Program-made: the position numbers and the translations under genes | The notes under the pieces: generated by a model | Database searches by the model: none | Told to the model about the DNA's origin: nothing | The model's input: the letters and a program-made list of their open reading frames with translations, nothing else | Assembly: GCA_034521835.1 (NCBI GenBank) | Contig: JAXHMA010000010.1 | Location: 124,001 to 188,000, forward strand | Direction: 5' to 3' | Source: JAMQKA01 sp034521835 | GTDB taxonomy: Bacteria > Bacteroidota > Rhodothermia > Balneolales > Balneolaceae | Length of the DNA stretch: 64,000 bases | Shown here: positions 29,982 through 39,147 of the stretch, piece after piece | Layout of the letters: each line of letters starts with the position of its first letter | Position numbering within the stretch: position 1 is the first letter of the stretch

Positions 29982-32477
29982 AAATTGACGCCCAACGTCA
30001 GGTAAAAACTCCGGGCTTTAGATGGGATAATTCCCGGTCCGGGATAACCAGTTGCCCGCCGGGTAAAGTAGCGGTGATCGGTCAAGTTATTGACACCCGC
30101 TTCCACTATAACCCAATTGTAGCTGTATTCCGCCGAGAGGTCCATCACATAGTAGGCAGGGATGATTCCTTCAATAGCAGTGGGCGTTCGCCGTGCATTG
30201 GTGGCGTCGGAATACTGCTCTCCCACATAGGAAAACTGGTAGGAAGCTTCGAAATTTTTTCTACTGAACGTTAACCCGGTTTTAAAATTAATCGCAGGCA
30301 CCAGCTCTACCTCGTTGCTCTCAATGCCACTTACCTGCGTATTGGTATATTCCGACGTTATCAACGCCAGATTCGTAAACAGAGAGAGTCTCGTAGTGCG
30401 AGATTCTCCTGTAAAAAGCCGGTAAAGATTTACTTCCGCAAACGACTCCACTCCAAATATTTTGGCGTCTGCAACATTTGTGCGATAGCGAAAGGTGCGA
30501 TCTACCAGTCCATTAAACTTGGGATTCGGTTCGGTCTTCAGCACGGTACCGATTCGATCTTCATACGATAGATGAAAGAGACTGAGATCATAATTAAAAA
30601 ATGTATCCCTGTTGCCGCGGATGCCCAGATCTATGTTGTACCCGCGTTCGTCCTTGATATTGGGATCGACCTCCAGGCTGCCAATATTCACGCGTATATC
30701 ATTGAAATTAATGGCCCGGTAATTTTGGGAATAATTGGCGTACAGCTCAAAACTGCTGTCGCTTTTATAACTGGCTCCCACTCCAAAAAATACAAATGAT
30801 CGCTCCCGCTCTCGTTGCTCTTCGATGCGCTCGTCAACCAGAATATTCCCCGCCAGGTCTTTTACAATATTGCGGTAGTAGCCGTCAGCCTCCGTACGGA
30901 TATGCTCAAAGCGTATACCGGGGGTAATACTCAATTTTGGAGTAATGTTGAAAATATTTTCAATAAATACCGATCGGTTGCGACTGGGCAGATCAAAATC
31001 AGAACCGGTCAGATTATCGGGATTCGGATAACTGAAATCAGGTCCGCTGTCGGCCGAGCCTTTCCCCTGCCGGCGATGGGTGAACCCGTTGTATAACCTG
31101 GTTCCGGCCAGCAGTACAGAAATTTGACCGAACATCTGGGTAACGGTGGATCAGCCGGGTTTCATTTCCCCAGTTCCGGAAATCATCTTTAAGCAGGTTT
31201 CGCGGCCCGCCAAAATCAAGGCGGTCAATACGCTCCAGGTTTCCAACGGCATCTCGACCTGCTCTCAACCCAAAGAAGCGTGTATTGAGCTGTGTTCGGG
31301 ATGAAAATTGGTAATCCGCTTTGAGGGCAAAAAGATTCCAGTTCACCTTAAACCAGTTACGCTCACGGTTAGACTGGCTGGGATTTTCCCGGAACTGGGC
31401 GTCTGTGAGTCCGCCGGGCTGCTGCGCCAGGTAATACATGTGAGTGTATTCGGGATTTATCGTCAGCTTCGGCGTAATACTGTACTCCACGGAAGCGTAG
31501 CCCGTATGCTGATCAAGCCCGGAATTGGGGCGCCACCCGTCACTTGTTTTGTACTGGTAAAAACCGTAATAGTTCGCATCACCCGCTGATCCCCCAAGGC
31601 TGTTGAACGAGCTGAACAGACCGTAGGAACCTGCGGTCTGGTGAGAACTGACCTCCGCAAATTCACTCTCGGGACCGTCTTTAAAAACGAAGTTCAGCAG
31701 CCCGCCAAACTGTGTGCCGTATTGAAGAGAGGCCGCTCCCCGAACGATCTCAATCCGCTTGAGCGCGCGTACGGGCGGCGTGTAATAACTTTCGGGATAT
31801 CCCAGCGCATCTGCGGCGATATCGTATCCATTTTGGCGCGTATTGAAATTGGAGCTTCTGTTGGGACTTAACCCGCGGCCGCCGATGCCCAGTTGTACGC
31901 CGGCACCATCGCTCTGCCATATATTAAGGCCCGGTACTTTTGAATAGACCTGTCGGCTGTTGTTTGTAGCCATGTTCGCGGCGATTTCATCCACCATGAC
32001 CACTTCGTTTTTCTTTGCATCGTTGATGGTTACTCCCTCCACAGAGCGCAGCCGTGTTATACCAAAGGATTCTTCGTTTTCATCTTCTACGGTCAATTCT
32101 TCTAGGGAACCCTCCAGTAACGCAAGCCTAAACCTGACGGTTATATCGCCATCTGTAATAACCACGTTCTTTGACCTAATCCGCTTGCCGGGAAAAAATG
32201 CAGTTACAAGATACTTTCCGGGCGAAAGGCCATTTATGTTGAAATGTCCATTCTGATTGGTTCGGTCTTTAAAAGGTGTGGTGGTTGAAAATAGATTTTC
32301 CCTGCTCAGACTATCCGCCTGCGTGGCCTCTGATATGAATACATATGCCTCAGTTAACGGAATTCCCTCTCCTCCGATAACTTTTCCAGAAACTGAATAG
32401 GTTTGAGCTATGGCAATGCTCCCAAAACTGATAACCAGAAAAAAAGTAATCAATATTGTTTTGAGTAGCTTTATCAT
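29978..32477 (-). CDS. TonB-dependent receptor, FecA-like, one frameshift
   Basis: This outer-membrane receptor has ~833 residues. The start at 32477 gives a signal peptide (LKTILITFFLVISFGSIAIA). A carboxypeptidase-regulatory-like domain follows (VSGKVIGGEGIPLTEAYVFI), then the plug (YSKVPGLNIWQSDG, IEIVRGAASLQYGTQFGG) and the barrel. The plug motif and QQPGGLTDAQFRENPSQS resemble the ferric-dicitrate receptor FecA. A shift near 31100-31130 splits the barrel. The C-terminus ends SFYLTLGVNF with the terminal aromatic expected for BAM recognition. It overlaps the HTTM gene by 4 nt and closes the iron operon. Citrate as ligand is inference only. Confidence 0.85.
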
Positions 32478-33880
32478 TGGTTGTAGCTCCCCAGCCAGCT
32501 TTTTTGGTCTTTTGGATAGGGCAGAATCCAATCTTTGTGAGCAAACCCCCGCTGTTGTTCGGTAAGATCCACACCGGGATCAATCATCGGGGTACTTCGT
32601 TTGCCATTAAGTGTAACCTTGCTTTCGGCAGTAATCTTTACATCTCCCAAACCCTGCTCTCGGTACATTTTTTCAAGGTGATGGGCAAACTGCAGTATCA
32701 TATCTGGCTGGGTAGCCATCATTTTCTCTTGGTTTCTTGTCAGGTAATCGTACTTGGCCACCTGCCATGACGCTCCGGTTTCGGGATTTTGTACGTTAAA
32801 CGTGGTATGGCCCGCTTTCTCCATCAGCATAACTCGCCAGGAAAAACGATATCCCTGCTCTGTCCAGAATAATTTACCGGGGTAAAGGCTATAACGAAGT
32901 GGAAGCAGAACTTGAAGTACAAAATGGATCACCAGTACTACGGTTAGCACTGAGGAAGCTTTTTTACTTGGTGTGTAGCTTCTGAATACCGTGTCCTTTC
33001 TTTTTGCTGAATCAAAAAGTGAAGATTGCCCAAAAGAGACCTTGTTCCACAGATGCTTCGCTTTCTGAATCACCGTTTCATGAAATTCTGCGGAGAAATA
33101 GATCAACGTGCAGAGTATCATGATGTAGGGAAACATGCCGATCTGGAAAAGGGCGGCGGTCATCAGGTGAAAACCTACTACCGCAGCATAAGCGTATTTG
33201 CGGGTCGGTTTGTAGAGCAGAAAAAAAACGATGGTAAGATCGTAAAGAGCGCCGGTCCAACTAAAAAAATATGCGGTTGCACTATATTCCAGCAGTGGAC
33301 CAATGACCGGCAGGTGAGCGTTAGCGGGCAGCCATAATGTGAGTGGCATAGCATTCAACAGCCAGTCTGGATTCAGTTTGGCAAGCCCGGCATAAAAGTA
33401 CACCAATCCCAGTTGAAGTTTAAAAATATTAATAGTCCAGGCGGGGACGGTATCAACCTGTAAACCGGGCTTTTTGAGTGCATCCAAGGAAAATGAGCGA
33501 TGAGCGGGCACCAGTATCATCAGAAAGCTGACTATACTTACAAAATAGTAGTGATTCAGGTAGTTGGTTTTATCCAGGAGCTCTACATAGGTAAACGACA
33601 GGAAGAAGACTACAGAAGCCAATCGATAATGATATCCCAGCATAATACCGGCAGCCGCCAGGCCCATCACCGCAAAAATTACATACATTCCGAATTCGCC
33701 CATCGGGGTGACCCAGTCAAATCCGTAGTAGGAAAAAAAGAACTCAGGTTGCACATAGAGTTCATAAATCCACCCGTTCAGCGCAAACCGGACAATGCTC
33801 ACCAGCATAATAAACCCGAACAGGACCCGGAAAACGGCCAGCGGGGCTATTGATTTTTGAGAGGTTATGAACTGCTTCAT
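32474..33880 (-). CDS. HTTM-domain membrane protein (vitamin K-dependent carboxylase-like)
   Basis: The intact 468-residue product has about eight membrane spans in its first ~320 residues, with the HTTM signature region (FRVLFGFIMLVSIVRFALNG at the start, KTNYLNHYYFVSIVSFLMIL, LGLVYFYAGLAKLNPDWL). A soluble C-terminal segment follows (EQGYRFSWRVMLMEKAGH). HTTM proteins are homologous to vitamin K gamma-carboxylase, but their bacterial reaction is unknown. In Bacteroidota they often sit, as here, between imelysin and TonB-receptor genes in iron loci. It starts 20 nt after the imelysin stop and overlaps the receptor gene. Confidence 0.88.
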   Translation of the reverse strand: MKQFITSQKSIAPLAVFRVLFGFIMLVSIVRFALNGWIYELYVQPEFFFSYYGFDWVTPMGEFGMYVIFAVMGLAAAGIMLGYHYRLASVVFFLSFTYVELLDKTNYLNHYYFVSIVSFLMILVPAHRSFSLDALKKPGLQVDTVPAWTINIFKLQLGLVYFYAGLAKLNPDWLLNAMPLTLWLPANAHLPVIGPLLEYSATAYFFSWTGALYDLTIVFFLLYKPTRKYAYAAVVGFHLMTAALFQIGMFPYIMILCTLIYFSAEFHETVIQKAKHLWNKVSFGQSSLFDSAKRKDTVFRSYTPSKKASSVLTVVLVIHFVLQVLLPLRYSLYPGKLFWTEQGYRFSWRVMLMEKAGHTTFNVQNPETGASWQVAKYDYLTRNQEKMMATQPDMILQFAHHLEKMYREQGLGDVKITAESKVTLNGKRSTPMIDPGVDLTEQQRGFAHKDWILPYPKDQKSWLGSYNQ

Positions 33881-33900
33881 ATTGCTGGTGTAGAATTCAA

Positions 33901-35025
33901 TTAGTCTCCGTCATTATCCTGGTAGGTGATGGTGATTCCCAGCACAGAGGTCATATCAGCCTTAAGCAGCGTTACTATGTCCTGCATCTCCTGGAAGGCG
34001 GCTAATACAGGTTCATTATTTGTGTTAATTTGCTCAGCCAGCGGATCATTTAGCTCTTCAAGCGCTGCGATAGCCTGGTCAATTTCTGTGATAATCTCAT
34101 TAGAAAGATCACCGGCACCCTGCGCCTGAAGATTTTCTTCTATCCCTAAGCCATCCGTTCCGTTCAATCCTGTGCCTCTAAAAATTCGTTTTATTGCTTC
34201 CAAGTTGGCTATAGCCAGTTCCAGGGAATATCCCCCGTAGTATGCTTCAGTAGCAGAGGGACGTGGTACACCCGCACTTCGAACCCCGGCCGGAATGCCG
34301 ATTTTGCCATCTCTGAGAAAACGTTCATAATGCTGAACCATAGTATTGATGAGTATACTCATTGAGCTGCCCACATCAGTACCTGCATTTTCTTCGCTGG
34401 TAAACATAGCGATGTAATTATCTCCACTTGCCTGCCACTCATTGGCAGTGGCATCAATACCCTGTTTCATAAAACTGATATTGTCCTGCAGGTAGGTTAT
34501 CCTGGCAGAAGCATCGGAGCTGTCGGTATAGAAAGAAATTATTTTCTGGCTCGTTTCCCCGAGACCATGAACAAGGTATCCCACAGTAGGAAAACCGGCC
34601 GCTGCCTGATTGTCAATTGATCCCAGTGTGTAATCTCCGGAATCGATGTTGGACTCGATTTTGGCGCTATCGGGTGGATAGATGTTTAAAGCAGATCGCA
34701 GCGTAACCGATTCGGCGGGACCAAATTGAAAGATATTGGCATCCTGCCAAGCCAGGCGCGCAGCTTTTAGCTGATTCTGCAGTGCGTTTAAATTGGCTTC
34801 GTCAGGATCTGAAGCAAAGGTGGAAGTGGCGGACTGCAACTGATTTACCTGCTGCTGTAGATTAACATAGGCTGGCACAATAGCATTGCTGGCATAGTTG
34901 CTTAGCATGGCCGGCCTGTCGAAGTTACTGCCTTCATTTGATTGACTGTCGCTGGTACAGGAGCTCAGCCACAGGAGAGAACATGTTGCAACTGAGAGAA
35001 GAATAATGCGGTAAGAAGTATTCAT
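33901..35025 (-). CDS. Imelysin-family lipoprotein (iron-regulated)
   Basis: The intact 374-residue product starts with a lipoprotein signal ending in LLWLSSC. The body is helical and matches the imelysin (peptidase M75-like) fold: an N-terminal helical bundle (LQQQVNQLQSATSTFASD) and a second half with AYYGGYSLELAIANLEAIKR. The metal-motif region reads VGYLVHGLGE, so the classical GxHxxE motif is not intact and peptidase activity is doubtful. Imelysin-like proteins are associated with periplasmic iron uptake. It is the second gene of the DUF4856-imelysin-HTTM-receptor operon. Confidence 0.85.
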   Translation of the reverse strand: MNTSYRIILLSVATCSLLWLSSCTSDSQSNEGSNFDRPAMLSNYASNAIVPAYVNLQQQVNQLQSATSTFASDPDEANLNALQNQLKAARLAWQDANIFQFGPAESVTLRSALNIYPPDSAKIESNIDSGDYTLGSIDNQAAAGFPTVGYLVHGLGETSQKIISFYTDSSDASARITYLQDNISFMKQGIDATANEWQASGDNYIAMFTSEENAGTDVGSSMSILINTMVQHYERFLRDGKIGIPAGVRSAGVPRPSATEAYYGGYSLELAIANLEAIKRIFRGTGLNGTDGLGIEENLQAQGAGDLSNEIITEIDQAIAALEELNDPLAEQINTNNEPVLAAFQEMQDIVTLLKADMTSVLGITITYQDNDGD

Positions 35026-35045
35026 AAATAGTAACTTTTAAAACA

Positions 35046-35087
35046 TCGGAAGGCCTTACCTGGCTCACTGCCTGGTAAAGCCTCCGA
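35046..35087 (-). terminator. Hairpin between the DUF4856 and imelysin genes
   Basis: Read on the minus strand, CGGAGGCTTTACC pairs with GGTAAGGCCTTCCG around ~12 nt, with one bulge and a G-U pair. A weak TGTTTT follows. It lies in the 82-nt gap of the iron operon. It could act as a partial terminator or mRNA-stability element that sets a different level for the distal genes. Confidence 0.45.
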
Positions 35088-35107
35088 AAATAAGAGTGAA
35101 AATAAGC

Positions 35108-36277
35108 TTACAGCTGATCTTGCACAGGCTCCAGGTCAGGATAGAGATCTACCAGAGTAGACTTCGCGTTATTCAGTCCGCTGGCAGTAACATTCCAGAA
35201 ATTTCCATTCTCACCGAAATCGGTATTTAGAATTTGGTTCAGCTGATCCAGTGTAATTTCCCTGCGGGGACTATATTTAAGCGCATTCGCAAATGCCCAG
35301 GCTTCAGAAAGTGTATGAAACGCCTCTCCCTGGTTACCGTCGCCTAAATGAGACAGTGTTGAGTTTATGTAGTGCACCGCAGTTGCTGCTGCAAGCAATT
35401 CCAGATTTTCATACAGAATATCGCGCTGCTCGTTCAGTGCAGACTGATCTTTGTTTACAATAGCGGTCCGCCCCATGATAAAAGCGTTCATCAGTATGTC
35501 ATTCATGCCCAGATCGTCATCAGCGCCATCTGAGTAGCCGGCCCAGAATCCAGCCTCATCCTCACGTTCGTCCGGCCAGTTGGAAGAAAAGTCGACCGGC
35601 GCTCCGAAGTAACCGAACGCTTCGTCAAAATGATGTTCTTTGTCGGTGTAGTTAGTTCCTTCCCGGAGTTCTTCATTTTCAACATTTGGTCCGATACGTT
35701 GGTCAGAGAGATACACATTAAATATCTGGTTGAAGAACACGGCTCCCATCAATCCTTTTTCAACAAGCTGCCCATACTCACGGCCATTTGCACTGATCAG
35801 GATGGTGTTGCCGCTATTTTCACGGGTGATAAGGCCGGCTTCCCCGTTTTGCGCCTGGGTATCGCCGCTGTTTACTTTCTGGCTAGCGGCTGCGGCGTCA
35901 GCAAAAATACCCTCGAAAAGATTCTCATCAAGATCCGGGGCAAACGTTTTATCCCGTAATTGCCGATCGGAAGTAAACGAAAAATTTCCACCGCCATTTC
36001 CGCCGGCGTTTTCAAACATATCCAGCAGATCCTGCTCGGAAAGGAGTTCGCCGTCATCGCCCTGCCCCATGTAGGCATCCATCTCGGCGAGCATGTTCAG
36101 GCGATCCGTTTGACCGGGATAGGCCACGGTCGACGCCCCGCCGCGTGTAAATTCATAATTTTCCGGGGCATTTATTGTTTCGTCTCCACTGTTGTTCGTG
36201 TCACATCCCACCAGCAGTACGGCCAGTGCTATAGTTATGCTTTTGAGAGTCAAAGTTTTGTAATCCGTTAAATTCAT
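35108..36277 (-). CDS. DUF4856 lipoprotein
   Basis: The intact 389-residue product begins with a lipoprotein signal ending LLVGCDTN. The body is acidic and helical and matches DUF4856 (EHHFDEAFGYFGAPVDF, then AAATAVHYINSTLSHLG and HTLSEAWAFANALKYS). The function of the family is unknown, but it is recurrently encoded next to imelysin, HTTM and TonB-receptor genes, pointing to a surface or periplasmic part in metal acquisition. It is the first gene of that operon, and a predicted metalloregulator site lies ~50 nt upstream. Confidence 0.85.
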   Translation of the reverse strand: MNLTDYKTLTLKSITIALAVLLVGCDTNNSGDETINAPENYEFTRGGASTVAYPGQTDRLNMLAEMDAYMGQGDDGELLSEQDLLDMFENAGGNGGGNFSFTSDRQLRDKTFAPDLDENLFEGIFADAAAASQKVNSGDTQAQNGEAGLITRENSGNTILISANGREYGQLVEKGLMGAVFFNQIFNVYLSDQRIGPNVENEELREGTNYTDKEHHFDEAFGYFGAPVDFSSNWPDEREDEAGFWAGYSDGADDDLGMNDILMNAFIMGRTAIVNKDQSALNEQRDILYENLELLAAATAVHYINSTLSHLGDGNQGEAFHTLSEAWAFANALKYSPRREITLDQLNQILNTDFGENGNFWNVTASGLNNAKSTLVDLYPDLEPVQDQL

Positions 36278-36327
36278 AATCCTATTTATTAATCGCTTTT
36301 TTAAATTCAGCTCTAGTATAATACTAT

Positions 36328-36342
36328 TTAGACTAAATTTAA
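36328..36342 (-). promoter_or_regulatory. Predicted metalloregulator operator before the iron operon
   Basis: TTAGAC-TAA-ATTTAA aligns position by position with the perfect palindrome at 37658-37672 (consensus TTAGAY-nAA-ATYTAA) and lies inside a wider near-palindrome (36324-36346, outer arms CTATTTA/TAAATAG). It is ~50-65 nt upstream of the DUF4856 start, where a promoter is expected. The shape recalls DtxR/IdeR/MntR sites (TTAGG...CCTAA); the regulator itself is not in the window. Confidence 0.5.
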
Positions 36343-36508
36343 ATAGTGCTAATTATAAAATTTCTTTTCCGTTTTTATTTGCATCGAGAATATCCATCAA
36401 TCTTACCAGAAGCTTATTTTGGCAAATGCTTGCAGCTTAATCATGCCTAGCAGGATACATCCCACCTGCAGGATCAACTGAATGATGGCCTTGAGCCTTG
36501 TCTGCGGG

Positions 36509-37574
36509 CTAGATCAGGCCGGCCTCCCGAAGAAGATCCAGAGTAACTCCAAGATTTTGCAGATTCTCGTAATTATACTCGGGACTAATCCTCAGGGCCT
36601 TTTCGCTATCCAACATGTACTGGGGCAGTTCTATTTCCTGGATCACGGGATATTCATGCACTACATCGGCGGCATAGCTCTGGGCCTCCTGTGATACCAG
36701 GAATCGCATAAACTCAAGGGCTATATCATCCTGATTGGAGGTTTCCAGCAGGCTGGCTCCTGTTACAAGCGCCAGGTTCCCAATATCGTTTTGGGCAAAA
36801 TGATAGGTCTCTATCGGCGCGTTTTCATCAACAACCGGCTCATCAAAATACACTTCTTCTTCATACTCACCCTCGGCGCCGCCATACTTGTATTGCAGAA
36901 TGTAATAATGGTTGGTAAGTGCAATATCAATTTCGCCGGCTATCAGGGCCTGGATCATCGGTGGATTTGAACTATAAGAGGCGGGATTCAACTCCTGCAT
37001 ACCAGCCAGCCAATTTCTGGTGGCCTCTTCTCCATTCAGGTCACGCATGGTGGTAATAAAATCGTAGAAACTTGAGTAGGTTGGAGTCCATCCCACGCGC
37101 CCTTCAAACTGTTGCAGCTGCGGCAAATCCAATACGGAGCTGGGTAGGTCAGCCGTATCCACTTGCTGGGGATTATAAGCCAGTACGCGGAACCGCACTG
37201 TCACCGGCATCCACTTTCCAGAACTTGAAGCATAGGAATCAGGTACTTCAAGGAGCGTATCCGGCAATGTTTTTAACATATTCGATTTGTTCGCGTTAGC
37301 CAGGGCTCCTGTTGTATTCGCCCAGAAAACATCAGCGGGACTTTGTTCCCCCTCTTCCCTCATCACCGCCAGCAGCTCTGGCGTCATTGCCATATCGCAC
37401 ATCTACCTGGTGACCAGTTTTGGCTTCAAATTTCTTTACGAGATCATCCACCAGGGCACGACTACGGCCGGAATACACGACTACACTTTCAGATCCTGAC
37501 TGAGAACAGGAAACAAAAAGTAATGACATAAATGTAATAACAAGAACCTGAACAATACTATTATCAAAATTCAT
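36509..37574 (-). CDS. Iron(III) ABC-type substrate-binding lipoprotein, one frameshift
   Basis: The start at 37574 gives a lipoprotein signal (ITFMSLLFVSC) and the FbpA-type opening VVVYSGRSRALVDDLVKKFE with TGHQVDVRYG. A shift near 37390 continues into the long frame with SPADVFWANTTGALAN, VRFRVLAYNPQQV and ALIAGEIDIALTNHYYILQ. The adjacent tyrosines of the last motif match the Fe(III) ligands of FbpA/FutA proteins. Combined length is ~355 residues. No permease or ATPase gene is adjacent, so it must work with transporter parts encoded elsewhere. It lies upstream of the DUF4856 operon and is divergent from hemY. Confidence 0.8.
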
Positions 37575-37657
37575 TTTATTTCCTTTGCTTCATCTACTAT
37601 TAATATTTTTATGATACTGTACAGCTGATTTCAATAGCTCCAAATTTAAAAATTTAT

Positions 37658-37672
37658 TTAGATCAAATCTAA
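37658..37672. promoter_or_regulatory. Perfect palindromic operator between the Fe(III)-binding gene and hemY
   Basis: TTAGAT-CAA-ATCTAA is a perfect 6-3-6 palindrome in the 113-nt divergent promoter region. It ends 15 nt before the hemY ATG and lies ~84 nt upstream of the substrate-binding-protein start. A related site precedes the DUF4856 gene. A DtxR/MntR-family metal repressor is the likely binder by shape (inference), which would couple iron uptake to heme synthesis. Confidence 0.55.
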
Positions 37673-37687
37673 GTAAATTTAATTTTT

Positions 37688-39066
37688 ATGACTTCCTCCA
37701 ATAATCAACCTGCTGTAGCAATAATCGGTGGCGGAATATCCGGCTTGACCACGGCCTATCTGCTGAAAAAAAGGGGCTAAGTATCTCCCTGTTTGAAAAA
37801 AACGGCGAGCCGGGCGGAGTTATCAAAAGCAAGCAAGAACAGGAATGGCTGCTTGAAGGTGGACCTAATACCATCATGGCCCGATCGGAGCAACTCTGGA
37901 ACTTGATCGATCAGCTGGGCCTTAACGACCAAATTGTCCAAACCGGCAAGGAGGCTTCCAGGCGCTATATCGTCAAAGATGGGCGACCCACCCCGCTGCC
38001 TCAATCCTTGATGCAATTCGCAAAAACCGACCTTCTCTCAATTAGTGCTAAATTCCGGCTGTTTAAAGAGCCGTTTATTGAGAAGGGGGATTCACTAGAA
38101 TCAATAGCCGATTTTTTTGAACGCCGCTTGGGTACAGAAGTGGTGGATTATGCCGTCAATCCATTTGTGGCGGGTATTTACGCCGGCGATCCCAAAAAGC
38201 TATCCATCAGGCATACGCTTTCAAAAGTATATGAGCTGGAGCAGAAATATGGTTCTATTATTAAAGGTGCGGTAAAATCGCGCGGCAACTCGAAGCCCAA
38301 GTCAGCGAAAAGCCGTCATGGCCTTATCTCATTTAAAAAAGGGATCCAGCAGCTGCCAAAAGCACTCGGGGAAAAGCTTGGTGATAACATTCATTATGAA
38401 TGCCCTATTTCATCATTTAAACGCAGAGAAAACAGGTGGACCCTGTCCAGTGCTGATGAGATATTTTCCGGCTTTGATGCCTTGTTGTACACCGCTCCCC
38501 TCCACCAGCTGTCCCCTATAGTCATACAGATGGAAAAAGCACGCCTGGTCAGCCAGCTTAACTCCATGCCTTATGCCCCCGTTGCGATCGTCAGCCTGGG
38601 GTTCCCCATCGATCAGATTGAGCATTCCCTGGATGGATTCGGCATGCTGGTTCCCGAAGTGGAGCCGTTCAACATTCTGGGTGTTCTTTTCTCCAGTTCC
38701 CTGTTTCAAGGCCGTGCCCCGCAAGACCATGCCCTGCTCACCTGTTTTGCAGGCGGGCAGCGAAACCCGGAACATGTCAACCTGCCCGATGATCGACTCA
38801 TAAAAATGGTGACTGATGATCTCGATCAACTTTTGGGATGCAGCGGTGAGCCCGTTTTCAGCTCTATCCACCACTGGAAAAAAGCGATCCCCCAGTTTGG
38901 CCTTAATCACCAAAACTATCTTGATCTTATGGAAGAGCTTGAAACTGCCAACCCCGGTTTTTACATGACCGGAAACTTCCGTCGGGAGGTATCGGTACCC
39001 GGATGCATTGAGCAGGCTTATGAAACGGCTGGGCGAATAGCTTCGTTTTTTGAATCTAGGGTTTAG
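37688..39066 (+). CDS. hemY: Protoporphyrinogen oxidase, HemY type, one frameshift
   Basis: This FAD enzyme oxidises protoporphyrinogen IX to protoporphyrin IX. ATG 37688 opens the dinucleotide fold (VAIIGGGISGLTTAYLLKK). The A7G4 run at 37766-37776 shifts the frame. The rest holds SLFEKNGEPGGVIKS, LLEGGPNTIMA, FVAGIYAGDPKKLSIRHT and the C-terminal FAD region PGCIEQAYETAGRIA. Combined length ~458 residues is typical. With HemF in the main heme operon, the classical protoporphyrin route is implied, so protoporphyrinogen rather than coproporphyrinogen is the likely substrate. It is the only heme gene outside the operon and has an operator directly before its start. Confidence 0.88.
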
Positions 39067-39147
39067 TAAAGAATTGCCTAACTTTGGGTTACCCTTGTAA
39101 GTAATTACCAGACAACATCTTAAAAGAGAATTAAAGGAATATTATTT

